NCBI GenBank assembly: GCA_034508935.3
Contig: CM067443.1
Coordinates: 98,034,373 to 98,098,372, forward strand
Origin: Berghia stephanieae
Lineage: Eukaryota; Mollusca; Gastropoda; Nudibranchia; Aeolidiidae
Reading direction: 5' to 3'
Length of the DNA: 64,000 nucleotides
Positions within the stretch are counted from its first letter, which is position 1; each line of letters starts with the position of its first letter. Below the pieces are notes generated by a model. The model made no database searches. It saw only the letters and a program-made list of their open reading frames with translations, and was not told the DNA's origin. Made by a program: the position numbers and the translations under genes. Below are positions 47,501-61,300 of the stretch, one piece after another.

Positions 47501-50500
47501 TGCTTTGAAAATATTATCATGAGTGGTTCTTTGAAGGACATTACCGAGTATTATTAAACCCTTTCATGAATTGCCTCCTCTCAATATATAGCAAGCTGAG
47601 GTATGAATGTGTGATTATTTCACTTTACTTCAGTTTCTGTCGAAATCATGCTTTTGTTTGAATCTCTTTCCTTTTTCTGTAATTGTAAAGATTACGGTTG
47701 TTGTCTTCTTATTCTGCTTTCCTCACTACAGTTGCTGCATATGCCTGCAGTAAAGTAGATCGACATTGAAAACTTATTTTATTCATGTCTTTATATGACT
47801 GTTTATTCTCTCATCCTTCACCCCACCGTCCGTTTATTCCTGTCTTTGAAGAATACAATAAAGCACCGAAAGATCTAATTGTTTGTGAAGTACATGTTGT
47901 AACCTTCTACTGTAAAGATATATTTGCTGTTATGTCCTATGATAGTCAGTTACAACTGAGTAATAGCCATTCAGGAAATAAATTGACAGCTATCAATTAC
48001 TACAAATAACATTTGATACTTTCTGAATCAAGAAACACAAGGTGAGCAATTGATTAGCTCACTCCATCAAGCACTGACATGACAAATGATTTATAATTCC
48101 TGATCTGTGATCACTGTAGTTTAGATTTGGTCAATGGAGTCGCCATTCTAAGAGATTAACAACTCTAGATCACCTTTGTATTTTATATTACTTTTGTTGT
48201 CAGTTTGTGTTTGTCTCTTTACTATATTTAAGCGAGATGAGCAGCAATACCAGTTTTTGACAATTGTATTTTAACGATTACCTTATCTTTAAAGTCTTAT
48301 GACTTTCTTTTTCTAAGTCACTTCGTAGTGTACCATTCCTCATATTAATTTGAATAATTCATTTGCATGAATTTTATGTTGTTCCTCATCATTCTTCTTG
48401 ATATAAAAAATGAGCTGTTTTTGAAATTAAATGTATGCTGACCGATCTGAATAAAAAAAATAATGGCAATATTATGCTTGAACTGCAATACTCTATACTC
48501 TTTTTTTCACTCTTATATTTATCGCTTTTGTGATCAAACCTATCTGTTACCTACATAGCCTACATTCAATAAATTAAATCTCTGGTTGTGTGAGTGGGCA
48601 TAGAATTCACAATAGAAGCCTGAGTAACTTTACAACTGTGTAAATTTCCCTAATTTTATTTCATTTTTATGTCATTTAATTTACCAAGAAATTGATATCT
48701 TTCACCTCATCTTTCCTGTCTATTTCCATTTTTTTTAAAATAGACGTCGAAATGTGAAATATTGAATATGTCATCCACACTGTGAATAAATAAAATCAAA
48801 GCTTATTTCAGATACTTAAAGCCTAGTTTTAAGTACTTGCCATCCGTAGAAATATGATAAAAACCCATATCTATTATTCTTTTTTTTCTTGTTTCCAATA
48901 AGTTTTCAAATCTCCATAATTTTTACCATGGGAATGCAATTGTGATATTTAGTATTTTTTATGATTTGTGACAACCGTTAATTCTATTTAAAAAACATTT
49001 GATTTTCCATTGTATTCGAATGTGTTATGGAATTATATAACTTTCTTTTTTTTAGTTTAAAGATTGTAACATTTTTTTAATAGATTGAAAATAAACTGTC
49101 GCTAATGATTTTTAAAAAATCGAAAATAATAGAAAATTTTATGATGACATTACCCCTTCCCCCCCCCCCCTCCTCCTCCACAAGTGATGTGATTTATAAC
49201 ATATTTCTTCATTGTTTAGTCAACTGTTTGTGATTTTTAACAATCCCTTTTACTTTAAAACCGTCTGAGTTTCAAACCATAATGGTTTATAATGCAACAA
49301 AGGTCAGTCATTTTAAAATTATGTTCAATGTATACAAATGTTAAACTTTTCATATATTGAGTTTTGATATTATTCATCAGACTCCTTTCAATGGACTGAA
49401 AGTTTGTGCCTCACGTGGATTGGTTGCAATGTTTGGAGCACTTACTCGAAAAATGCCAGGATCTCGACTAAGCAAACAAGATGAACAGGGTCTTTCTTTG
49501 CTTCATTATGCTGCCATGAACAACAGACCTCAGATCATCTGCCTGCTTTTAACCAGTGCAATCGATGTGAATGTTAGAAGAAATAATATCCTGTCCACTG
49601 GTAAGAAATCTATCAATTTATATTTCTGCAATCGAAATATATTGTTATTTCTACTTTGGTAATTAATAATTTATTCATATTGATCTTTCAAAAAGTTGAA
49701 AATTATAATTTTTCTTATTTTCTCATTAGATGAATTTTTAAAATTTTAATTTAAAATGTTTTTAATGACAAATATTATTGATTTCTTTTAAAAAAATAAT
49801 TGATTTAACAATCTAACACAAACACTCATCATTTTATTATTCATAGTTCGTACTCGGAATGGTAAGAGATGTGCATGAAAACCATTGCTGAGTTGCATGG
49901 GCACAGATGCACTAAAAATCACCGCTATGATCTATTCACTGTGTTTTGAAGAATAATCTTTGCATGATGTTTATTATTATTAAATATTTGTATGTATTTA
50001 CTATTCTTTTACAAATTATGTATTTCAACTTGACATTTTTTTTTCTTACTGCTTGCTTTGAGTCAATTTGTATATATACAACATTCGCTGCTTTTTGTTT
50101 AAACTTGAATACATTTTCATTTGGAAGATGCTTGCATGTGTATCCTTAGCCAAGTAATATTTCTGCTTTTACACACTATAATATTTGCAATACCTTTTTT
50201 CAATAGTTTCATCACATTGTATGTTACATTACTGACAGCAAAATCCATTCATGATAAAATTGGCATACAAAGAAGGCATACTGTAAAATTAAAATGATTG
50301 ATTGTTTAAGAGAGAATCTGTTACTTATGCTGAAAAACAATTCCTGTAGTATTGTATATGTTTATCATAACTTTTAATTTTGTTATCTCCTTTACTTTAC
50401 TTTTGAACATATTCTGCACTACTTTATCATGCACCAATTGCAACATCTGCAACATCGTCACCAACAGTTTATCCGGAGGAGAATCCTGGTCCAATTTTAC

Positions 50501-52327
50501 AAGAATTTGTCTCAATGCACCCTTTGTTTATCATGTGTAAATATATCAGCTACTACTGTATATACAGTAGGACCCTCATAGTTAGGACACTTTTATTAAG
50601 GCGAGACTCGATGTATAAACGTCTATCTAATAGTGCATTACTTGATTATAATCGTATATACCAATTAAAGAATATGTAAGAATAAAGCTGTCCTGATGTT
50701 ATGGGTCTTACTTTATATATATTCTTTCTTGTGTTTCCTGACCAATCCATATTTATATATATTTATGTATTTTTTCTGTTTGCGTATTTTCCTTTCGTTG
50801 CTTTTTTTGTTTTGTTTTGTTTACTCATATATTTCCCTATTGTTATATTCATAATTCGACTTGATAATAAAGATATAATGCAAGTTTTTCTCATAGTAAA
50901 TGTAAAAAAAGTTTGAAAGATTCTTCTATTACTGAAAAACTCCACCCAGATTGTGCATATTCTGAATTAAATTTCCACTCATTAATTGGGAAATCAAGTT
51001 TTGGTTTTTAATTTAATCTTTGTTTGCTGTATTATAAGATTATGTTATCTGTTGGACAGTTACTAAAAGAAAAAACAAACGACCACAACATTTGAATTGT
51101 TCCTTTTATAATACTTCTTTTTCTATGTGTTTTTTTTCTTATTCTGTTGAAAAGGTTGTGAATCAATATGTTTATTTTTAATATAGTGTTTTGAAAAAAT
51201 ATATTTAGTTAATATTTATATGAAAATTTTCAAAAAGGATTTTAATTTTTTTTCCACAACATGAAAACTATATTATTAAGTTTTGCATTTACCCTGTCTT
51301 GCAGAAGCCTAGACCCTTGACACCATTATTAGAATCTTATCTTAATTTGACCATAAATAAAACTTCACTATTATATATTCTAATTTAGTTTATGCAGATT
51401 AAATGACAATCAGCTTTATAATTATTATTGCAGCAAGACCCTTTAATTAAACAAGGTTTTGTCTATGCCTATCAAGCACATTGGAAATATTTCATCAAGC
51501 ATCTCTAATCTCTAAAATATCTGTAATCTATTGCAAAATGTAGAAAGTTTTGTGCCCGGTCTAACTAAAATATAGCTGAGAAAAAAATCTGTCAAACGCG
51601 ATGATTTGGGTAGGGTAAGGACATTCCACTAATCCTATCATGACGGGCATCAGGATGGTGGAAGGGGGTGGGGAAACCATAGAAAAATTAGTAGTGGAGT
51701 GATTATTGATTTTTTAATTGAATGATTTCAAAACATATTTCGTTACCTGGCGTGCATTGTTTTTATTTTAGTCTGCTTCATTTTGAAGTGCATTTTTATT
51801 CTGATGAGTCTTTGAAGTTACAGTATTTAACTATAGTATGTTTACCAGTGGTAGTGCTTGTTTACTTTGTTTTATTTTGTCTGTTTGAATCTTTTTGATT
51901 GCATTTATTTTTTTTTCTCTGTTTTGATATCTGAATTATAATTTGGTCATGAAAATAATTAATTATGGTCATGTGGCTGAGGATATTTTACTCATTGATG
52001 GCGGAAGGAAAGTTGTCTGTTTGTAATGGATTTCTGTTAATTATACTATGGGCATAGTGATAAAAGAGTAAAAGCCTTATTCATAGTATTTAAGGATTAA
52101 AGGGAACACAATGCTAGTGAATATGACCACCTTAAAACTAGACTCAAAATCATTATTTTCTAACATGATATCAAACACATTAATATATTACTCACATAAA
52201 TAAAGTTTTAAGTTGCTACAATGGATTTAGCAAGATTTGTTTCTCTAAAAATCGTCCTTCTAGAAAATAAAAATACCAATAAATTCTGACATTTGACCAT
52301 TGATTTCACTTCCTTACTCTACCTCTT

Positions 52328-52371
<44 letters not shown>

Positions 52372-52410
52372 GTCTCTCTCTCTGTCTCTCTCTCTGTCTC
52401 ACTTTTTTTT

Positions 52411-52497
<87 letters not shown>

Positions 52498-55400
52498 CTA
52501 ACATTCATCTTACCATTAATTTACGTCATGAAATACTTAAAAAAGTATGAATGGCCCTGTCTGTTTTGCCCCTAACCTTTCTAACAACAGTCAGTTTATT
52601 TCTGCTTTCTGACCTAACAGGATGTATTTACATTTCTATAGATTTTATTTTATGATAAAATTTGCCAAGATTTAACAAATTTTATTACTTATAAGATTAA
52701 ATTTGATATTTTTTTCAAAACATTATTTAATAAATTACTCACATATCATAATTTTTAAAAAATAACAATAACAACATCTTTATATAATTTTTGAAAAATA
52801 ATATACTAATAGTTAATGGCCTTTTTTATAATTTTGCAATGTAATGGCTTTACAAATTTATTTTCGCTTTGACTTATTATCATTTGCTAGTTGTATTGAC
52901 CATAGTAATTTGTATTTTGTTTTCTTAAATTGGCTAGAAAGCTTTAATTATTTCCCAACTTTTAAAAGTTGAAATAGTTTTATGCTTATTTAACACCTAT
53001 TCCTGTATAGTAAGATTTCTCAATGTACAAATCATGTTTATAATAACGGTTGTGAATTCTTCTCTCCCATCTATGTCAGGCCCCACATCCCTTCACATGG
53101 CAGCTCGATGCGGTGCTTTAGACGCTGTCGGCTGCTTACTTGCAAACTATGCCAATATTTTGGCTACAGATCAAGATGGATGGGCTCCAATTCACCATGC
53201 AGCATTTTTTGATCATATGCCGATTATCAGACTCATGGTGCGCAAGAATGCTGGACTCCTAGAACATACAACAAAAAATGAGTGAGTTTACAAGTTTTGA
53301 ATTCATTATTTCAAAAACTGCTGGAATTTCTTATTTGATATTGGGATTTATATATTTTTTTAAATTGTGAAGATTTTGAGGAACTTGAAGCTCGTGATAA
53401 GCACTCCAATTTTTTTTCATTCTGTAAGTAATATTGTTGGGTGTAATACATTAGCCACATAAAACAGTGTTGGATACAACAAAATTTAATTGTTGTGAAA
53501 GCTTTAATATGTAAGTAAAGACTGATCTATGATTTTTTACTTTGCAGCTTGAGATCCACTCCGTTGCTCCTTGCTGCCAGTTCTGGTGGGTTGTCTGCTG
53601 TGAAGTCTTTGATACAACTTGGGGCTGAGATAAGAGTAAAGGACGGGGAAGGGAACAACATGGTCACTTTGGCAGCTTTGAGATTTCATACCAATGTCTT
53701 GGAGTACCTCATTGAAATCAACAGCCCTAATGCTCCGGTTTGGAAGGTGCTTGTGGGTGAGTGCTTTTTTTTTCATATACGGAATGTACTTTATATATTT
53801 TTGAACATTTATCTTCATAGGGGTTGCTGCTTATTTGGAATTTTTTATACCGACTGATGTTCTATATAATATTATTAAACTCTGTGTTTGAGATCAGTAT
53901 AATAGTATTTCACTGTGATGGAAATAGCTGTGCTCCATTCTGATTGTGATACGCCTAGATAGTGGATGAGCACTCAATCATCTTGATAAAAACATGAATT
54001 TGGCACTTGGCTCAATACATGCGCTTGAAAAATTGAGATCTCAGTGAGATTTGTAATATGACTAACAAAAATGGTAAGACTTTGGTCCTTACCTTATTTA
54101 AAAGGAGAATTTGTAAAAAAAATATGGAAGTTACATAAAAAATGTAATTTAGCAGGGTTTATTTCTTTAAAAGCAAATTGAACTACAATAAAAGACACTT
54201 TTGTAACAGTTAACAAGAAAACACTTAGATGAAAGAGGATGGTCTACTTTAAAATATTTGCTTGTATACAGAAGAAAAGGTGTAGATATATATTTATACA
54301 CCACTGAAAGGGGTCTATTTACTAATTCATTAATAATTACTGTTATTTAGAAGGTTACGTTTACCATAGGTTATGAAATCATGATGATTCAAATGTGTGT
54401 TCTTGATTTTTGGAAATGCTCACTTTATCCATAATCACTAATTGCTTCACTATAACTTACAAAAACGAGTCATGAGCTGAATACAATGAGAAAACCTTCT
54501 CTGTCATTACTAGTTGACCCTGCAAATAAGAGGTTATTGATAAGGAAGGCACCTTGAAGTTGCAAAAGGAAAACCTGACCACTCAGTTGAACTTATGGGG
54601 CAGCGTGGTTCAGCGGTATGGTCTTTGCTTCATACCTGGAAGGTACCGAGTTCAATCACCCGCCGCTGCGCTGTGTGGCCTTGAGCAAGTCAGCTTGTCC
54701 TAGCTCAATTTGTGGCGCTGTACTGCAGCTGATGCCTGGGTTATTCCAGTCTTCCCTTGGAATAGACCCCAGAGGAAAATTTCCCCTATGGGATGAATAA
54801 AGGAAATTTTATTTATTCTTTATTATTTAACTTGTCATATAAGTTTATAGAAAGTAGACACCTTCATTAAGCACTTTGCATTGATTCAATTTTTACTCAG
54901 AAATGTTAAACTGTGACAACATGAACAAGAAGGATAGTGCTGTGAAATGCTTGGAAGTTTTGTCAACGTCCAAGAAAGATCACTGGAAATGCATTTTGGA
55001 AGCAGGTTTGTACAGTAAAAGTCTTTTTGTTTAGTCAAATGTTTGCTATTTTTCATCAGCTTTTTTTTTCATCTTTCAAAACACTGCTCTAGTTATATTT
55101 GCCATAGAAAAAAAAAAAAAAAGAAACATTTTTTTGCAATTTTATTAAATCCTTACCGGAATTATATCAATAAATTCAATTTAGTGGCTCCATTTTGTGC
55201 TGGTTTTAATTTTTTATTGTCATAAAATTGAATTGTTGGATTTAATGTTATAGACTAGCGTCCTATCCAAAGGATAGCAAACAATTGCTATTGTCAGTTT
55301 CATGCTATAGAAACCAGGATAAACTTTGACTCGATGGGCCTCAATGTTGGCTCTGAAAGACTACTTTTTTAATGCTGTGTGACAAGAAACTGTTTACAAG

Positions 55401-58277
55401 ATGCAATAATCATAGTCTTATTTTCATTAGATGGTATCCCAGCTCTTGTAAACTTGCTGCATATTGAGAATGAAGATATTCAGTCAGTTGCCGCTTCAGT
55501 CTTGTGCAACACGTCAGAAAATGATGGAATTAGGGAGGCCTTGTCTCAGGCGCAGGCAGGCCCTGTTCTCATCAGACTGCTCAATTCTCCTGTGGACGAC
55601 ATACAATCTCGTGCAGCCATCATTTTGTCCGATATTGCTTGCATTGAAGGGAATCAGGTGAGATAAAAATGAAATAGATTTGTATGAGTTGGAAAAAATA
55701 AAACGTAATTTATTGTTAAAATTACTTTTGCCATCGGTTGCCATAGTTGAACATCAAGTTGATATATGGACGGTTTTGATGACAATTAGATTTTCCCATA
55801 ATTTTTAAAAACTCGTATGTTCACTTTCCCTCACTTTCCAAAAAAAAAAAAATGTTCAATCCAGGTTTCATTCGGCATCCAATGTCAATGTTTCATGTTA
55901 ACCCTTTTAACTTAAAAAAGTGAATGATCTCTGAATGAAAGAGGTTTATTATAGTGCGATAAATAGCGTCCAAGGAACTTTTGGAAGATCTTTATATAAT
56001 ATGGGATCACCCACTTGTCTCTTTAATCGATCACAAATCCAAATGAGTTTAGGGCAAATGATTAAAAGGATAAAAACTAAACACAGCTGACTAGTAGTAT
56101 TTTGAGCTTGAAAGCTATTATATTTTAAAATTTTATTCTAAAAAAGACAACAGGTCTAGAATAATAGAAAATAGTTCAGATTCAAATGAATCATGTCAAC
56201 TACTAAATTATTGCTCAACGATGAAAAGAGGCAAGTCTTTATTTAATGCTAAATCAATCACTGCTTGCTGATGTCATAATTTAATCTTTCATATATCCCT
56301 GCAAACGCTGAGATTCAATTCAAACTAGCTACTCCAAACCATGCAATTTTGCTGCCAGCGGGAGATTCTTCTTGAAATATCAATCTTTTAAAACTGTTGA
56401 CATTAGTTCATAGTTGAGCTAGAGACATATTTCTAGCACAGTTTAAAAGTGGTGTTCTTTTTCTTTCTGAACATATTAAATTTGTTCGATTAGTGTTGCT
56501 GGAAATACAGATCAAATTAATTCGCTGTAGACACCTTTCACCGGAACTGATGGTGTTTTGATAGCCAAATTTTACCCCTCTGGCACTCTCCACAGAGGTT
56601 GAACTACCTCAATGATCGGATTTATTCACAAGTTGTACCAAAATAATGGTGAAAGAAAGATCTTTCTTTTGGTATAACTTAAATTGTGTTTGCTGGTGTT
56701 AAGTTTTAAAAAAATAATTTTAAAGATTTAAAGTCCCAGGAAAAAACCCAACAAATTTGTAGTATTTTTTAGCTGTTAAAATTATATCAATGGAAGCCCG
56801 TCCTCTGTTTTCTTTTGTGTCAAAAATTGAGTCGGATTCATTGTTTGGTGTAATTCATGTTGTTGACTAACCGAACACTCCAAATTTGAAAGCCTTCTTA
56901 TGAACTCTATCTGTGAAAGTTGTGTTGCGATCGAAACCTTATTTCAGAGAAATTCCAACATTTCGAGTTCAAAGCAATTAAAATGTTACTATCTTATTTG
57001 TAAAAATTCATTATTCATAAGTACTAATAACAAGCTTCACTTTTACTGTTTTTCAATGTCTGTAACTGTATTCTTTAATTTTCTTTAAATTCTCGACATT
57101 TCTTGTTTTTCCTCAATTGTTTCAACTTTCAAATTTGAATCAGTAATATTTTGGTGATGATATTAATTTCATTTAATTAATTTTATTTTATTCAATAGTT
57201 CTTATTTTTGGCTTTTAATTCATGTCTTATTTAATCATGTGTTGTTTTATTTGAATTTTTTATGAATTTTTGAAAATTTGTTATTTTTGCAATTTTTAGG
57301 TCATATTCGAATATTGCGTAAATTTGATTTTTTAGGGTTTTTTTTTTAATGCAATAATTTCTAAATTTTTAATAGTCAGAGTCGTAAAAGAAGAAAAAAA
57401 AAAAGAGGGGTTTATCAAGGTTGCGTAGTATAAGTCCAAGATATTTGAGCGATTTGGGATTATAAATTATAATGTCAGTGGGATTGGAAAATGGATTTTT
57501 TGCCCATTTGAAATGCGACCAAATAAGTCCAAAGTTCAAATTTGCATAACTTTTGAACTAACTGCCCTATCATGTTGATGATTGTGTTATAGAAAGTCTT
57601 AGAATTACGTATCCTTTCCATAGCAGGGAATATATTTGCTGTATATATGGTTGGAAAAATCCGTTTGGAGTAGCTCGTAGCTACTTAATGAATTTGGTTA
57701 TTAGACTAGGCAGACCCCGGTATGAAATGCCCAATCCATCCTTCCACTCATGATCATTCGATTCAAGAATACCTAGCATAATAATGAATTGAGAATTGCC
57801 CGCAAAAGGAGGAAACCAACAGGTTTGCCTGGTGTTTCCTCTGCAAATATTGATTATATTAAAAAGTTTTAACTTCATCGAATTGTCTTTATAGTAATTC
57901 AGAAATAGTTTTGCATAACTTTATCATGTACCTGACTGTTTAAAATTTGTATGAAGTGGATCTATGATTAAGCTCAGACATATGATCTAATTTTTAAATA
58001 TATAATATCGAAGCAAGTAAATTTTATATTATACAGTTTTATTTTAGTGAGGAAAATATTTGTACTGAAGAGATTGCCGACATCATATGGTGATAACAAT
58101 AAATATAAGGGAGATAACTCTTTGCAATGGATAAAAATTTAAAAAAAAACGTTCTTTTTACAACTCTCCGATTTTAATTCAATTCGGATAAATATTTTTA
58201 TGTGATCATGGAGCATCAAAGTTGGATTCGAAGCAAAATGTCGAGAATGTTTTAATCTATTTAAAAGTAGTCTAATG

Positions 58278-58368
<91 letters not shown>

Positions 58369-61300
58369 GCTTTTTCTTCACTCCTTAACATCATTCCTTT
58401 CTTTGTGTTAGACATGATTTTTGTGATGTCAATGTATGCAATTAGAATACCTTTAAAACAATTATTTAGATTTTATTGGATTATCACTTAGCCAGTATCA
58501 GCAAAACTTGTAGTTTAAATCATGCCAAACTCGATTATACTGCTTGACATTGACTTGCGGGTGTGTTTCATCTCTAATAACTGACTTTACAATACAATCT
58601 ATGTTAATCTGTCTATCCCCAAATAAGAGCATGATTGCTGATAATGGGGGCATTGCACCTTTGGTTCATCTTCTTGATTCGGAACTAGAGGATGTTCTGG
58701 TGAATGCTGTCAATGCCATTCGAGTCCTTTGCAATGGAAATCCTGATAATCAATATGCTGTGGCTGAGTGTGGCGGTTTGGAGCCACTCGTTGAGTTCCT
58801 GGAAGTGTCTTCAGGTAAATTTCCAAACTATTATTTATATTTTCACTCAAATATGTTTATTCTTGATCGAATGTAAAATAGTGGAAAATTGAAAATTAAT
58901 TAAGTACAAATTTTTCTTTTTCATTGAATAGAGATAGACACTGTTAATATTAAACAGTTTGCTAAAATTATAATCTTGGTGGAAACAATGCTTACAATTT
59001 ATTTGTCTCTGGTTGAAAGTCAATAACAGAGGTACATTCTTTACATTCAATTTGATAATTATTAATCAACCGATACACTTAGACTATCATTCTGATTATC
59101 AGCTACAGCTATAATCCTCTACTCATGATTTTCTAAAATTTACTAGATGATCTACAAGCAGGAGCTGCCGCAGCATTATCGGCTGTCACTGCCAAAAATA
59201 CAGAGAATCAGAATGCTGTCATGCAAGAAGGAGCCCACAAGTAGGTGTTTGATCTTGGTAGTTATAAAGATACACAAAAATAACCCACCCCTTCAATCTG
59301 ATATTATTTCAGGATGAACAAGATAATAGAATTGAGTAAGACAATTAAAGCTAAATTCAGTTCATTCCAAATTTCTTTCAAATCATAATTTCTTTGATAA
59401 TGTTTCTTATTATAGTTGCAATCCTTATTGCTGTCATGAAGGACAACAGTTACAATTGTGCAACTCAAGTTTATTTGAAGATCAAGTTACACTGCCATCA
59501 CAGCAAGAATGTTAAATCAAACTTTGTTTGCAGAAAATTCAATAACTGCTTTTTACTTCCTCAATACCACATTCTTTTTCCTCAAAACTGCATTTCTAAA
59601 ATGAAAACATGAAATTTTGATCCCAGTTTTATCATTTTAAACTTAAAATTAAATCATTGGCATCGGGTTCACCCTGCCACAATACCTGAGTAAGATGGCT
59701 GGTCATATTTTAGTTTGTTTCATCATTCAAATCTTATTATGGGGCTCTCTATTTTGAAAAGATTAATCGTGAGGATAGAATAAAAGTTACATGGAGCTAG
59801 AAGTTAATCTGTTGGGTGAAACGGACCATAAGATTGCTTCTGCCTTCTTCCTCTTTTTCAAATGTATTGATTAATCCAGTCAAATTTTGTATTACTGTCG
59901 ATGTGTATATCCAAAAGAAAAAAAAATGGAACAGTCAAAGCCAGTAATTGGAATACCTCTATATCGGAACAGCTGCTTAATTGGAATGATATGTACCTGA
60001 TATGATTTTATTCTATCCAGCATAAACTGGATAATTACAATTATTTTAGACCATTAAAGATTCTAATAATTTTTTCTGTCCAAATAGTCTAAAGGATAAA
60101 TATCCCTATTAAGATGAACAAGGATGGCATTATCCCATGGCTTCAAATGAACAAATATGGCTGTTAACTAATAATGCCATAAAGTTTATCATCACCCATT
60201 CCCTTTTATATGAAAGTTTTTTAGGTGTAACAAATGAGTAATGAGAGTGCAGGTTGTAAAACAATGATATGTCAATGTGACGAAGCATGCTACATTTAAT
60301 AAAATTGTATTATGCGTCATAGTTTATGATGAAACAGTATTTATGCGTCTTCAAGTTATTTTGCCTGTTATTAGGATCGGGTTGTTTTCACAATTCCGTA
60401 TAAATTGTTGTTGGTCATTAGATATGGTAACTCATTCTCTTCGGTCCAACATCACGACTAAATTTTGAATATTGTTAAAAATGGAAGAGACAATATTTTG
60501 GAGAAACAAGCAAAAGGATGCTCTGTGTTGCTATCAATTATAGTCAATGCAATAGATAGGTTTGTAGTCTTGATAAGATCATAGAGCCCACTTGAGGAAT
60601 CGATTAATTGGAAATGTTTCTACATAATAGGGATGTTCCAATTTGTGGCTTTCTCTGTACTTTCCTGATAGTCTGTGGTGCATCTATAAAGGTTTCAGTA
60701 TTTCTCAGAAGCTTGTTACCAGAGGCTAGATATTACATAATCAGAATGTATTTGGAACAATCAATAAAGATGACTGTCAAAGTTAGAGAGGAAAAAATTA
60801 AAATTTTGATCCCCTGGCTTTATTTGGTATTGATGTACTGGTATCTCTATAAGGCATTCAATTTTACGTACACAGTTGCCAGTTTATGTAACAACGTTTA
60901 TGAAAGTCGAGACCACCTTTTATTCATTTGATCCCTATTCCATACAAATATTCTGTTGGTTGGAACAGATTAAATCATTACAAGGAAGTCCTTAAGAAAT
61001 ACACCTTTTTATTAACAACAATAGTTCGGAGATCACAATACTGATAACACAAAATAAAAACAATTTACAATCAAGAAAATAATTTACTAAAAGTAAACAT
61101 TCACATGAATAATGAAGTGTTGGAGATTGATGAATGAATCTTACTCGCGACTCCCCACGCTTACTTATACACAGTGATTAAACTACTACATAATAGTGAA
61201 ATATTTTACAACCAAGCATGTCTTTCTATTCAAGAATATTGTTGATTTCTCATGATCATTGAAGACCTTACTAACACTATATGTAGAATGTTGATGTCAA

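Noticed and set aside
47785-48009. 74-codon plus-strand frame in ANKAR intron 7
   Set aside because: No splice sites in phase with exons 7 and 8 and no recognisable domain; exons 7 and 8 join directly in phase 0.
60608-60931. 107-codon frame in ANKAR intron 14
   Set aside because: AT-rich, no domain, no in-phase splice junctions with exons 14 or 15.
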